Shown here piece by piece: positions 43,898 to 52,120 of a stretch of DNA of 64,000 nt. Made by a program: the position numbers and the translations under genes. This DNA is from Micromonospora profundi (lineage in GTDB: Bacteria; Actinomycetota; Actinomycetes; Mycobacteriales; Micromonosporaceae), in the NCBI RefSeq assembly GCF_011927785.1, contig NZ_JAATJK010000001.1, forward strand, positions 4,559,001 to 4,623,000. The letters run 5' to 3'. Each line of letters begins with the position of its first letter. Within the stretch, counting starts at the first letter, position 1. The notes under the pieces were generated by a model that was not told the DNA's origin, searched no databases, and saw only the letters and a program-made list of their open reading frames with translations.

Positions 43898-45343
43898 CTA
43901 CAGATCGGCGGGGGCGGCGAGCCTGCCGACCACGGCGGTGGCGGCGGCGACCGGCGGGGAGACCAGGTGGGTGCGTCCGCCCCGGCCCTGACGACCCTCG
44001 AAGTTGCGGTTGGAGGTGGACGCGGAGCGCTCACCCGGCTTCAGCGTGTCGGGGTTCATGCCCAGGCACATGGAGCAGCCGGCGAACCGCCATTCGGCAC
44101 CGGCGTCGGAGAAGACCTTGTCCAGGCCTTCGGCCTCGGCGGCCTCCCGCACGGCGGCGGAGCCGGGCACCACGAGCATCCGGACACCGTCGGCGACCTT
44201 GTGGCCCCGCAGCACGTCGGCGGCGGCCCGCAGGTCCTCCAGGCGGCCGTTGGTGCAGGAGCCCACGAAGACCACGTCGATGGGGAGTTCCCGCAGCGGG
44301 GTGCCGGGGCGCAGGTCCATGTACTCAAGCGCGCGACGGGCGGCGACCCGCTCCGAATCGGTGGTGAACTCCTCCGGGTCCGGCACGGGCGCGCTCAGCG
44401 GCGCACCCTGCCCGGGGTTGGTGCCCCAGGTGACGAACGGCGTGATCTGGCTGGCGTCGAGGGTCACCTCGGCGTCGAAGCGCGCGCCCTCGTCGGTGGG
44501 CAGTGTCCGCCACCAGGCGAGCGCCGCGTCCCAGTCCGCGCCCTGCGGCGCGTTCGGGCGACCCTTGAGGTACGCGAAGGTCGTCTCGTCCGGCGCGATC
44601 ATGCCGGCCTTGGCGCCCCACTCGATGGACATGTTGGCGATGGTCATCCGCCCCTCCATGGAGAGGGACCGGATCGCCTCACCGCGGTACTCCACGATGT
44701 GACCACGCCCACCGCCGGTGCCGACCTGGGTGATCAGTGCCAGCACCAGGTCCTTGGCGGTGACGCCGGGGGCGAGCTGGCCGGTGACGTTCACGGCCAT
44801 GGTCTTCGGGCGGCTCTGCGGCAGCGTCTGGGTGGCGAGGACGTGCTCCACCTCACTGGTGCCGATGCCGAAGGCGAGCGCGCCGAACGCGCCGTGGGTG
44901 GCGGTGTGGGAGTCGCCACAGACGATCGTCATGCCCGGCTGGGTGAGCCCGAGCTGCGGGCCGATGACGTGCACGATGCCCTGGTTCTCGTCACCGAGCG
45001 GGTGCAGCTTCACGCCGAACTCGGCGCAGTTGCGGCGCAGCGTCTCGATCTGCGTCCGTGACGTCGGATCCGCGATGGTGAGCAGGTCACCGCGGCGGGA
45101 CCGGAACGCCGGATCGGCGTACCCGGTCGGGGTGTTGTGGTCCTCTGTCGCGAGCGTCAGGTCGGTTCGGCGCACCCGGCGGCCGGCGAGCCGCAGCCCG
45201 TCGAACGCCTGCGGGCTTGTCACCTCATGCAGCAGGTGCAGGTCGATGAAGAGCAGGTCCGGCTCACCAACGGCGGACCGAACGACGTGCGCGTCCCAAA
45301 CCTTCTCGGCCAGGGTCCTCGGCTCAGGAGTGACTCCCACCAT
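43898..45343 (-). CDS. leuC: 3-isopropylmalate dehydratase large subunit
   Basis: A 481-residue aconitase-type subunit. The [4Fe-4S] cysteines are in [13 protein letters not shown] and [60 protein letters not shown] and the end [20 protein letters not shown] are typical. ATG start with AGGA seven bases upstream. Divergent from ndgR, which in Streptomyces controls leuCD. Confidence 0.97.
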   Translation of the reverse strand: MVGVTPEPRTLAEKVWDAHVVRSAVGEPDLLFIDLHLLHEVTSPQAFDGLRLAGRRVRRTDLTLATEDHNTPTGYADPAFRSRRGDLLTIADPTSRTQIETLRRNCAEFGVKLHPLGDENQGIVHVIGPQLGLTQPGMTIVCGDSHTATHGAFGALAFGIGTSEVEHVLATQTLPQSRPKTMAVNVTGQLAPGVTAKDLVLALITQVGTGGGRGHIVEYRGEAIRSLSMEGRMTIANMSIEWGAKAGMIAPDETTFAYLKGRPNAPQGADWDAALAWWRTLPTDEGARFDAEVTLDASQITPFVTWGTNPGQGAPLSAPVPDPEEFTTDSERVAARRALEYMDLRPGTPLRELPIDVVFVGSCTNGRLEDLRAAADVLRGHKVADGVRMLVVPGSAAVREAAEAEGLDKVFSDAGAEWRFAGCSMCLGMNPDTLKPGERSASTSNRNFEGRQGRGGRTHLVSPPVAAATAVVGRLAAPADL

Positions 45344-45392
45344 CTGGACATCCTAAATTCTGGGAGGTATGTTTCGGCTTGTGGGACACAGT
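45344..45392. promoter_or_regulatory. leuC / ndgR divergent control region
   Basis: Only about 49 bases separate the leuC ATG from the likely ndgR ATG, so the promoters overlap and extend into coding sequence. TAAATT (45352-45357) is a possible -10 for ndgR, with GTGACT 18 bases upstream inside leuC. CATACT on the minus strand near 45395 is a possible -10 for leuC. NdgR binding here would control both genes. Confidence 0.45.
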
Positions 45393-46079
45393 ATGAGCGG
45401 TGTTGGCGTTCTCGACAAGGCGGTGGTCATCCTGGCCGCCTGTGTCGACGGCGCCAGCCTGGCCGAACTCGTTGAACGCACGAAGCTGCCCCGTGCCACC
45501 GCGCACCGGCTGGCACAGGCACTGGAGATCCATCGGATGCTCGTCCGGGACACCCAGGGCCGCTGGCGGCCCGGCCCCCGGTTGGGCGAGCTTGCCAATG
45601 CGGCACCGGACGTCCTGCTGACCGCCGCCGAGCCGCTGCTGGCCGCGCTGCGCGACGCCACAGGGGAGAGCGCTCAGCTCTACCTGCGCCGCGCGGACGA
45701 GCGGATCTGCGTAGCGGCCGCAGAGCGTGCCAGCGGCCTGCGGGACACGGTTCCGGTCGGCTCGGTGCTGCCCATGACCGCCGGTTCGTCCGCCCAGATC
45801 CTGCTCGCCTGGGAGCCGCCGGAGGCGGTCATGCCGCTGCTGCCGCGCAGCAAGTTCACGGGCCGCACCCTTGCCGAGGTACGCCGCCGCGGCTGGGCGC
45901 AGAGCGTCGCCGAACGCGAGGCGGGTGTGGCGAGTGTCTCCGCCCCGATCCGGGACCGCACCGGCCGTGTGATCGCCTCAATCAGCATCTCGGGCCCCAT
46001 CGAACGCCTCGGTCGCCGCCCCGGCGAACGCCACGCCATGGCGGTCGTACGGGCCGGCCAGCGCCTCTCCGGCCTCTGA
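45393..46079 (+). CDS. ndgR: IclR-family regulator NdgR
   Basis: A 228-residue regulator. The winged HTH (about 1-65) reads MSGVGVLDKAVVILAACVDG, LPRATAHRLAQALEIHRML. The IclR effector domain has ESAQLYLRRADERICVAAAERASGLRDTVPVGS, TAGSSAQILLAWE, RRRGWAQSVAEREAGVASVSAPI and ISGPIERLGRRPG, very like Streptomyces NdgR. ATG at 45393 fits the family; an ATG eight codons earlier (45369) with an adjacent GGGAGG is possible. It is expected to regulate leuCD and itself according to leucine supply. Confidence 0.93.
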   Translation: MSGVGVLDKAVVILAACVDGASLAELVERTKLPRATAHRLAQALEIHRMLVRDTQGRWRPGPRLGELANAAPDVLLTAAEPLLAALRDATGESAQLYLRRADERICVAAAERASGLRDTVPVGSVLPMTAGSSAQILLAWEPPEAVMPLLPRSKFTGRTLAEVRRRGWAQSVAEREAGVASVSAPIRDRTGRVIASISISGPIERLGRRPGERHAMAVVRAGQRLSGL

Positions 46080-46131
46080 CCGACGGCTCAGCGGCCTCCG
46101 ACCGGCGTCGGTCCGGCCTCCGACCGGCGCT

Positions 46132-46194
46132 GGTGATCATGGGGTTGGCGTGGACCGGCACCGGCGTAGTCAGACCGCCAACCTCATGATCACC
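46132..46194. repeat. Family C palindromic repeat
   Basis: Arms GGTGATCATGGGGTTGGCG (46132-46150) and CGCCAACCTCATGATCACC (46176-46194) pair over 19 bases with one mismatch; the loop is 25 bases. It lies after ndgR in a gap that also has two near copies of CGGCCTCCGACCGGCG. From memory, GGTGATCATG-type hairpins are common in Micromonospora genomes. Confidence 0.75.
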
Positions 46195-46216
46195 GCGAGG
46201 TGGGTCGGTGGAACGG

Positions 46217-46253
46217 AAAAGGGCTCGTCTCGCGAAGCGAGACGAGCCCTTTT
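46217..46253 (-). terminator. Terminator of the distal tRNA-Glu
   Basis: A perfect 17-bp stem, AAAAGGGCTCGTCTCGC with its complement, and a GAA loop. On the minus strand it ends in TTTT, 4 bases past the tRNA. This is the best intrinsic terminator in the window; it also reads as one on the plus strand for ndgR. Confidence 0.9.
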
Positions 46254-46257
46254 GTTG

Positions 46258-46330
46258 TAGCCCCGACCGGATTCGAACCGGCGCTACCGCCTTGAGAGGG
46301 CGGCGTCCTGGGCCACTAGACGACGGGGCC
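46258..46330 (-). tRNA. tRNA-Glu(CTC), distal copy
   Basis: A 73-base cloverleaf. Acceptor GGCCCCG pairs with CGGGGCT (G-U at the end), anticodon CTC in CCCTCTCAAGG, T-arm CCGGTTCGAATCCGG. CCA is not encoded. Identical in sequence to the copy at 46538-46610. Confidence 0.96.
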
Positions 46331-46497
46331 AGAACTTTGCTGTTCACCACCCTCGCGGGCGGTGCGGCTTGTAGTCTAGCGGCACCATCGGCCGGGGCGA
46401 GCGCGGGGTGCGGGGCCGCCGACCGGCAGGTGGCGACCAGAAAACGACCCCCAGGTGACCCGGACCCGGCCCGGAACGACGGGCCCTGGACGACGAA

Positions 46498-46528
46498 ACA
46501 GCCCGCCTCACGAGGTGAGACGGGCTGT
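46498..46528 (-). terminator. Hairpin after the proximal tRNA-Glu
   Basis: A 14-bp stem with one G-U, ACAGCCCGCCTCAC...GTGAGACGGGCTGT, with a GAG loop, 9 bases past the tRNA. A TTTCGTCG tail follows on the minus strand. Together with 46217-46253 it suggests that each tRNA-Glu ends separately. Confidence 0.75.
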
Positions 46529-46537
46529 GCACAGATG

Positions 46538-46610
46538 TAGCCCCGACCGGATTCGAACCGGCGCTACCGCCTTGAGAGGGCGGCGTCCTGGGCCACTAGA
46601 CGACGGGGCC
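46538..46610 (-). tRNA. tRNA-Glu(CTC), proximal copy
   Basis: A 73-base tRNA identical to the one at 46258-46330, anticodon CTC. No encoded CCA. It lies 135 bases downstream of tRNA-Gln in the direction of transcription. Confidence 0.96.
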
Positions 46611-46671
46611 AGAACAAACTTTCGCTCCCCCACCCTCGCGGGCAGAGGAGCTGCACTCTACCAGAGATCAT

Positions 46672-46695
46672 CCTCCGCCCCTCGCGAGGCGGAGG
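46672..46695 (-). terminator. Hairpin between tRNA-Gln and tRNA-Glu
   Basis: CCTCCGCC and GGCGGAGG pair over 8 bases around an 8-base loop, about 50 bases past tRNA-Gln. It may be a processing site or a terminator. Confidence 0.45.
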
Positions 46696-46745
46696 AGAAC
46701 TCCGTCAGAATCCAGCGTCCGGGATTCTCGCGAATCCCAGCTGCG

Positions 46746-46817
46746 CTGGGGTACCAGGACTCGAACCTAGACTAACTGAACCAGAATCAGTCGGGCTGCC
46801 AATTACCCCATACCCCA
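46746..46817 (-). tRNA. tRNA-Gln(CTG)
   Basis: A 72-base cloverleaf. Acceptor TGGGGTA pairs with TACCCCA, anticodon CTG in GATTCTGGTTC, T-arm CTAGGTTCGAGTCCTGG with discriminator G. CCA is not encoded. First of the Gln-Glu-Glu cluster. Confidence 0.95.
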
Positions 46818-46925
46818 TTGGCCCCTTGCGGCGCCGGGAGTGAACATTACCCTCCCAGCGCCGGCAGGCCAAATCCGATCCCCCCGAAACGCCCTTGAGC
46901 TGCGGAAACAGGGGCATCGGACCGA

Positions 46926-47729
46926 TCAGGCGACGGGGACCACCGGGTTGCTGAGCTCACCGATGCCCTCGATCCGCACGGTGACCGTATCCCCCTCGAC
47001 GAGAGGGCTAACCCCCGCCGGTGTGCCGGTGAGCACCACGTCGCCGGGCAGCAGCGTCATCACGTGCGAGATGTACGACACCAGGCCGGCCACATCGAAG
47101 ACCATGTCCTTCGTCCGGCCGAGCTGGCGTACCTCCATCTCGTCGGGATTGCGGCCCACCTCACACCGGATCTCCAGGTCGGAGACGTCCAGGCCGGTGG
47201 TGATCCACGGCCCGATGGGGCAGAAGGAGTCGAAGCCCTTGGCCCGCGTCCACTGCCCGTCGGAGCGCTGGAGGTCCCGGGCCGTGACGTCGTTGGCGCA
47301 GGTGTAGCCGAAGATGGCGCGTTCGGCGGCGGCCCGGTCGGCGCGACGGGCACCCGGCGCGCCGATCACGACCGCCAGCTCCGCCTCGTGCTCGACCTGC
47401 TTGGAGAAGATCGGCAGCCGGATGGCGTCCCGGGGACCGATCACCGAGGTGGACGGCTTGAGGAAGAGCAACGGCTCCTTGGGTACGTCGTTGCCCAGCT
47501 CGGCGGCGTGGTCGGCGTAGTTGCGGCCCACGCAGACCACCTTGCTGGGCAGGATCGGCGAGAGCAGCCGGACATCGGAGAGGGCCCACCGGGCCCCGCT
47601 GAAGGAGAGTTGGCCGAACGGGTGACCTTCGATCTCGGCGATGGTCAGGCCCTGCGGCCCGGCCTCCGGTTCGCCCTCGACGGCCCCGAACGACATTCCC
47701 TTGGCATGAGCGAAACGAGCGATACGCAC
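46926..47729 (-). CDS. Fumarylacetoacetate hydrolase family protein
   Basis: A 267-residue FAH-fold enzyme. Metal-binding and core motifs are VVCVGRNYADHAAELG, PLLFLKPSTSVIGP, EHEAELAVVIG, GYTCANDVTARDLQ, KGFDSFCPIGPWI and LTGTPAGVSPL. Members are hydratases, isomerases or acylpyruvases acting on 2-keto acids; the substrate here is open. GTG start. In related actinobacteria this gene neighbours gltX, which is not in the window. Confidence 0.93.
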   Translation of the reverse strand: MRIARFAHAKGMSFGAVEGEPEAGPQGLTIAEIEGHPFGQLSFSGARWALSDVRLLSPILPSKVVCVGRNYADHAAELGNDVPKEPLLFLKPSTSVIGPRDAIRLPIFSKQVEHEAELAVVIGAPGARRADRAAAERAIFGYTCANDVTARDLQRSDGQWTRAKGFDSFCPIGPWITTGLDVSDLEIRCEVGRNPDEMEVRQLGRTKDMVFDVAGLVSYISHVMTLLPGDVVLTGTPAGVSPLVEGDTVTVRIEGIGELSNPVVPVA

Positions 47730-47904
47730 CTGGCCAATCTAGCCCTGCCGACGGGTTCACCGGCCACGACCGGCTGCCGGGTGTGCGCAACCCGTCAGCG
47801 CGGCGACACTCTAGCGGCCGCCGGGGTGACCGGGGCGAGATTCCTGACTTCGTACCCGCACGGAGAGACCGCGCCCTTAGCGTCGGCTCCGGAGGTTCGT
47901 TCGT

Positions 47905-49353
47905 ATGCCTGCATCGACACGACACCACAAGGCCCTCGCAGTGTTCGTCCACTGCCTCGGCATCACCCTCGCCGCCGTGCCGGCCCTGCCCGCGGTGGAC
48001 CCGGAGGCGTCAGCCGCGTCACGACCACCGACGGCCGCGTCACGACCACCGACGCGCACGCCGCAACCAGCGGCGCCGTCGGCGGTGGCGATGGCCGCAC
48101 CGCTACCGGAGGCGGCAAGCACCGCGCCGGCCCCACCCGCGATGGCAGCACCGCGCGCGGCCAGTGCCGAGCCCACCCCACCGTCGGCGCCACCGGCGAT
48201 GGCACCACCGACGCGGACACCGGCGTCGGCGCCGCCGCCTCCGGTCACCGTGGCGGTCGCGCCGGAGAGCAGCCCGGCACCGCGGTACCGGATCCACGTG
48301 CGCAACGTGGGGGACTCGCCGGTCGACACCACCGTGCGCCAGGAGTTGCCCTCCGGGGCGTCGGTCACCGCGATCAGTGACGGCGGCCGGTCCACCCGTT
48401 CCGGCGGGTCGACAGGTGAGGTGACGTGGCGGCTACGGCTGCCCGCGCACAGCACCACCACGCTGGGCACCGCGCTGACCACCACCGCGCCGGGCCAGGC
48501 ACTTACCGCGCCGGCCTGCGCCTTCACGAGCGACGGCAACCGGCCGTACGACTGCGCGTCGGCCACCTGGCAGGCGGCGGGGACACCGGCGGCCCAGGCC
48601 ACCGATGCGCAGCCGCTCTGGCGGCAGGTCCCGTTGCTGCTTGCCGGCGTGGCGGTCCTGTTGCTGCTCGGCGCCGCCCTGTTCTGGTTGTGGCGTCGTC
48701 GGCGGGGCCGGCGGGTGACCGCCGCCGCCCTGTCCAGCAGCGACGGACCCGGCAACGAGCGCGGAACCGTCTATCCGCGTCCAGCCACACCGAAACCGGT
48801 ACGTCGTCGGCGTACCCCGCCTGTCGCTCTGCTTGTCGTCGGTGCGGTGGTGGTGTTGGCCGCCGTGGTCGGCACCGCCGGCTGGACGGCGACCCGGCAG
48901 GTCTCCCAGATCGACACGCAGAAACAGCCGACCAGCGGCGCGTGGGTGGGCACGGGGGTGTCCGGGCCGGTGGGTGTGCCGCTGCGCGAGTCCGCGTTCG
49001 AGTTCACCGTCTACCGGATGACCTGTGCGGAGCCCGGCAGTGCGAGCGGTGGGGCTCCGGCCTCTGCCCGGCGCTGCCAGGCCACGGTTGGCATGCGCAA
49101 CATCACCGGCACCCAGCAGCCCTGGCACGGGCAGTTGCAGCGGGCGTACCTGCCCGGCGGTCGCTGGGTGAGCACCGACGAGCCGGCCACCCGCGCGGCC
49201 AACCTGGGCCGCGACGTCTTCGCCAACCCGGTCGCGGCGGGCAGCCGGGTGGTGCTTCCGCTGGTCTTCACCGTCGACGGGCGGGACCCGCCCCGGCAGT
49301 TGGAGCTGCGCAGCGGCGTCTTCTCCGCCGGCGTGCGGGTGCAGATGCCCTGA
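47905..49353 (+). CDS. Hypothetical membrane protein with Ala/Pro-rich ectodomain
   Basis: A 482-residue protein I cannot place in a family. A signal-like N-terminus is followed by about 90 Ala/Pro/Thr residues, including an in-frame 21-base duplication (ASRPPTA twice). Next is a beta-rich domain of the DUF11/conserved-repeat kind (YRIHVRNVGDSPVDTTVRQELPSGASVTAI), then a membrane helix near 245-263 and RRRRGRR. A second helix near 306-328 leads to a C-terminal domain (FEFTVYRMTCAEP...ATVGMRNITG...VLPLVFTVDG) similar to extracellular beta-sandwich domains. ATG start with GGAGG ten bases upstream. Confidence 0.75.
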   Translation: MPASTRHHKALAVFVHCLGITLAAVPALPAVDPEASAASRPPTAASRPPTRTPQPAAPSAVAMAAPLPEAASTAPAPPAMAAPRAASAEPTPPSAPPAMAPPTRTPASAPPPPVTVAVAPESSPAPRYRIHVRNVGDSPVDTTVRQELPSGASVTAISDGGRSTRSGGSTGEVTWRLRLPAHSTTTLGTALTTTAPGQALTAPACAFTSDGNRPYDCASATWQAAGTPAAQATDAQPLWRQVPLLLAGVAVLLLLGAALFWLWRRRRGRRVTAAALSSSDGPGNERGTVYPRPATPKPVRRRRTPPVALLVVGAVVVLAAVVGTAGWTATRQVSQIDTQKQPTSGAWVGTGVSGPVGVPLRESAFEFTVYRMTCAEPGSASGGAPASARRCQATVGMRNITGTQQPWHGQLQRAYLPGGRWVSTDEPATRAANLGRDVFANPVAAGSRVVLPLVFTVDGRDPPRQLELRSGVFSAGVRVQMP

Positions 49354-49387
49354 CCGGCGAACGGGCGGCGGTCGTACCCTGGGGTCC

Positions 49388-50254
49388 GTGACCGCCGCCC
49401 TCGCCCCCGCCGTGCTCGACGTGGCGACCTGGCAGGCACGGCGTCGGGCCCACGAGGAGCGGGTGGACGTCTGGTTGACCCCGCACCTTGCCCGGCGGCG
49501 CCGGGGCGAACGGCACCCGGTGGCCGACTTCCTGTTCACGTACTACTCGCACCGGCCGGCGCAGCTGCGCCGCTGGCATCCGGGCGCGGGGGTCGAGCTG
49601 CGCGGCGCGGACCCTGCCGAGTTCGGCAGGGACTACCGCGCGACCGCCGCCGGGGTCACCCTCGACACCGATGGTGTACGCCAGCGGCGTGGCGAGTCGA
49701 TCGAGTGGATCCGCTCCCTACTCACGGCCACCGCGGGGCGGGCGCCACACTTCGGCTGCTTCGGGATGCACGAGTGGGCGATGGTCTACCGGCAGACCCA
49801 GGAGGAGTTGCGGCACAACGCGTGGCCGTTGCGACTGGACCCGGATCAGACCGCCGCGATCGTCGAGGAGCGCGGGGTGCGGTGCAGCCACTTCGACGCG
49901 TTCCGGTTCTTCACCCCGCCGGCCCGCCCGTTGAACCTGCTCACCCCGACCCGGGAAACCCAGCACGAGCACGAGCAGCCGGGCTGCCTGCACGCCAACA
50001 TGGACGTCTACAAGTGGGCGTACAAACTGTCGCCGCTGGTGCCCTCGGAGCTGGTGGCGGACTGTTTCGAGCTGGCCCGAGAGATCCGTACGCTCGACAT
50101 GCGGGCCAGCCCGTACGACCTGGCGGCGCTCGGCTACCCGCCGGTGCGGGTGGAGACGCCGGAGGGTCGGGCGGAGTACGCCGCCGCGCAGCGCGGGTTC
50201 GCCGACCGGGCCGGCGTGCTGCGCCACCGGCTGCTCGCGGCCGTTCCCGCGTGA
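49388..50254 (+). CDS. Conserved protein often labelled 3-methyladenine DNA glycosylase
   Basis: A 288-residue conserved actinobacterial protein. Notable stretches are FLFTYYSHRPAQLRRWHPG, HFGCFGMHEWAMVYRQTQEELRHN, RCSHFDAFRFFTPPARPLN, PGCLHANMDVYKWAYKLSPLV and REIRTLDMRASPYDL. From memory such proteins carry the label 3-methyladenine DNA glycosylase in databases, but I see no known glycosylase motif. The many conserved His, Cys, Asp and Tyr residues suggest an enzyme. GTG start 34 bases after the membrane protein. Confidence 0.75.
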   Translation: MTAALAPAVLDVATWQARRRAHEERVDVWLTPHLARRRRGERHPVADFLFTYYSHRPAQLRRWHPGAGVELRGADPAEFGRDYRATAAGVTLDTDGVRQRRGESIEWIRSLLTATAGRAPHFGCFGMHEWAMVYRQTQEELRHNAWPLRLDPDQTAAIVEERGVRCSHFDAFRFFTPPARPLNLLTPTRETQHEHEQPGCLHANMDVYKWAYKLSPLVPSELVADCFELAREIRTLDMRASPYDLAALGYPPVRVETPEGRAEYAAAQRGFADRAGVLRHRLLAAVPA

Positions 50255-50332
50255 GGCGACGGCTCGCCGCCTGACCGGCAGTTCGCAGCCTGGCTGACTG
50301 CCTTCCTGCGGCGCGGTCCGGGGACGGCGGGG

Positions 50333-50929
50333 TCAGTTCGCCGGACGGGTTCGCAGTCCGTCGAGAAGCAGCCCGATCACCGCTGCCATGTCCGCGTCGA
50401 GGCCGGGCTCGGTCCACTCGGTCCGGTGGGACGGGTGGTGGAACCGGGCCGTGGCCTGCAACAGCGCCCGGCCGGCCACCGCCGGGTCCGGCACATCGAA
50501 GTCGCCGGCAGCGATCCCGTCGGCCACGATGAGGCTGAGCTGACCGGCGAGGATCTCCAGGTGATTGGCGACGGCGCCCTCGGAGAGGGTGGCGAGCTGG
50601 TGGAAGTTGTCGAACAGCTCCGGATCCTCCCGGGCCATCCGACGCTTGGTGCCGCTCAGCTCGGCAAGCCACCGACGCAGCCGCTGCGGGGCGGGGTCGG
50701 TGCCGGTGGCGACCTCGACGAGCGGGGTCGAGACCCGGGCCAGCCAGCGTTCGGCGACCGCCTCGCGGAGCGCGGCCTTGCTGGCGAAGTGCCGGTAGAC
50801 GCTGCCGTGGCTGACGCCCAGCGCGCGGGCGACGTCAAGCACTGTGGCCTTGGCGGGCCCGTACCGGCGCAACGCCTCCTCGGCGGTGTCGAGGATGCGG
50901 TCGGCCGTCAGGGCGGTGGCGTCGCTCAT
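50333..50929 (-). CDS. TetR-family regulator
   Basis: A 198-residue TetR protein: HTH region ADRILDTAEEALRRYGPAKATVLDVARALGVSHGSVYRHFASKAALREAV at about residues 10-60, followed by a variable ligand domain. It lies 73 bases downstream of the aldo/keto reductase gene on the same strand. The palindrome upstream of that gene is its likely operator, so it would control both genes. Confidence 0.92.
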   Translation of the reverse strand: MSDATALTADRILDTAEEALRRYGPAKATVLDVARALGVSHGSVYRHFASKAALREAVAERWLARVSTPLVEVATGTDPAPQRLRRWLAELSGTKRRMAREDPELFDNFHQLATLSEGAVANHLEILAGQLSLIVADGIAAGDFDVPDPAVAGRALLQATARFHHPSHRTEWTEPGLDADMAAVIGLLLDGLRTRPAN

Positions 50930-51002
50930 CGCTCCAGCCTCCCTGACCGCGTGCGCGGCCGTGGCGCGACCCCCGGGTGGCGGGCACGCCACGGCCGGAT
51001 CG

Positions 51003-52001
51003 TCATGCCCGCTCGCTGTCCAGCAACGCCATCTGCGCCTCGCCGTAGCGGCTGCCGGCTGCGGCGTCGGCCGGGACGGCGGCCTCGATGGCGGCCAGGT
51101 CCTCGCCGGTGAGGGTGACCGCCGTCGCGCCCAGTGCCTCGGTGAGCCGGTCCCGGCGGCGGGCGCCGACCAGGGGCACGATGTCCTCGCCCCGGGCGAG
51201 CACCCAGGCGATGGCGATCTGCGCCACGGTGACGCCCCGGGCCTCGGCGATGGCCCGCAGGGCGTCGACCAGTGCCAGGTTGCGGTCCAGGTTCGCGCCG
51301 GAGAACCGGGGCAGGTGGCTGCGGAAGTCGGTGGAGACGGTGTCCCTGCGAGCCGTCCAGTGGCCGCTGATGAGGCCACGGGACAGCACCCCGTACGCGG
51401 TGATCCCCACGCCCAGCTCGCGGGCCGTCGGCAGGATGTCGGCCTCCGGGTTACGGGAGATCAGCGAGTATTCGATCTGGAGGTCGGCGATCGGGTGGAT
51501 GGCGTGCGCCCGTCGCAGCGTCTCCGCGCTCACCTCGGACAGGCCGATGTGCCGGATGTGACCGGCCTTGACGAGCTCGGCGAGGGTGCCGACCACGTCC
51601 TCCACCGGCACGTCTCCCGGCAGCCGGGCCGGACGGTAGATGTCGATGTGGTCGGTGCCGAGGCGCCGCAGCGAGTACGCCAGGAAGTTCTTGATCGCGA
51701 CGGGTCGAACGTCGGCGCCGTTCCAGCCGCCGTCGACGTCGCGCAGGGCGCCGAACTTGACGCTGATCACCGCGTCGTCGCGGTTTCGGCCGCGCAACGC
51801 CTCGCGCAGCAGCATCTCGTTGTGGCCCATCCCGTAGAAGTCGCCGGTGTCCAGCAGGGTGACGCCGGCGTCCAGGGCGGCGTGGATGGTGGCGATGCTC
51901 TCGACCTCGTCGGCGTCGCCGTAGAGGTCGGACATGCCCATCAGGCCGAGGCCGAGAGCGGAGACGGTCGGGCCGGTGGTGCCGAGCGTGCGGGTGTCCA
52001 T
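51003..52001 (-). CDS. Aldo/keto reductase
   Basis: A 332-residue NADPH-dependent AKR. The N-terminus MDTRTLGTTGPTVSALGLGLMGMSDLYG, catalytic Asp and Tyr in LLDTGDFYGMGHNE, Lys in VISVKFGALRD, RLGTDHIDIYRP, RHIGLSEVSAETLRRAHAIHP and VPLVGARRRDRL define the family. Substrate unknown; a quinone or aldehyde sensed by the TetR partner is plausible. ATG start with GGAGAGGA upstream. Confidence 0.93.
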   Translation of the reverse strand: MDTRTLGTTGPTVSALGLGLMGMSDLYGDADEVESIATIHAALDAGVTLLDTGDFYGMGHNEMLLREALRGRNRDDAVISVKFGALRDVDGGWNGADVRPVAIKNFLAYSLRRLGTDHIDIYRPARLPGDVPVEDVVGTLAELVKAGHIRHIGLSEVSAETLRRAHAIHPIADLQIEYSLISRNPEADILPTARELGVGITAYGVLSRGLISGHWTARRDTVSTDFRSHLPRFSGANLDRNLALVDALRAIAEARGVTVAQIAIAWVLARGEDIVPLVGARRRDRLTEALGATAVTLTGEDLAAIEAAVPADAAAGSRYGEAQMALLDSERA

Positions 52002-52047
52002 GGGGTGTTCCTCTCCTCGTTGACTCCGTCAGCATACATACTTTGAC

Positions 52048-52069
52048 TGACAGATTCCAGATTCTGTCA
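52048..52069. promoter_or_regulatory. Palindromic operator candidate (TetR)
   Basis: TGACAGA and TCTGTCA, separated by 8 bases, form an inverted repeat; 18 of 22 positions are symmetric. It lies 47 bases upstream of the aldo/keto reductase ATG in an AT-rich patch. Location and shape fit a TetR operator. Confidence 0.65.
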
Positions 52070-52120
52070 TCCGATAGTCGGAGAGGGTCAGTGTCGAGCT
52101 GACATTCGTGATTGGTCGGA

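Noticed and set aside
46208..46540. Short open frames across the tRNA-Glu genes
   Set aside because: The same peptide (CSPDRIRTGATALRGRRPGPL) appears twice because the two tRNA genes are identical. It is not a protein repeat.
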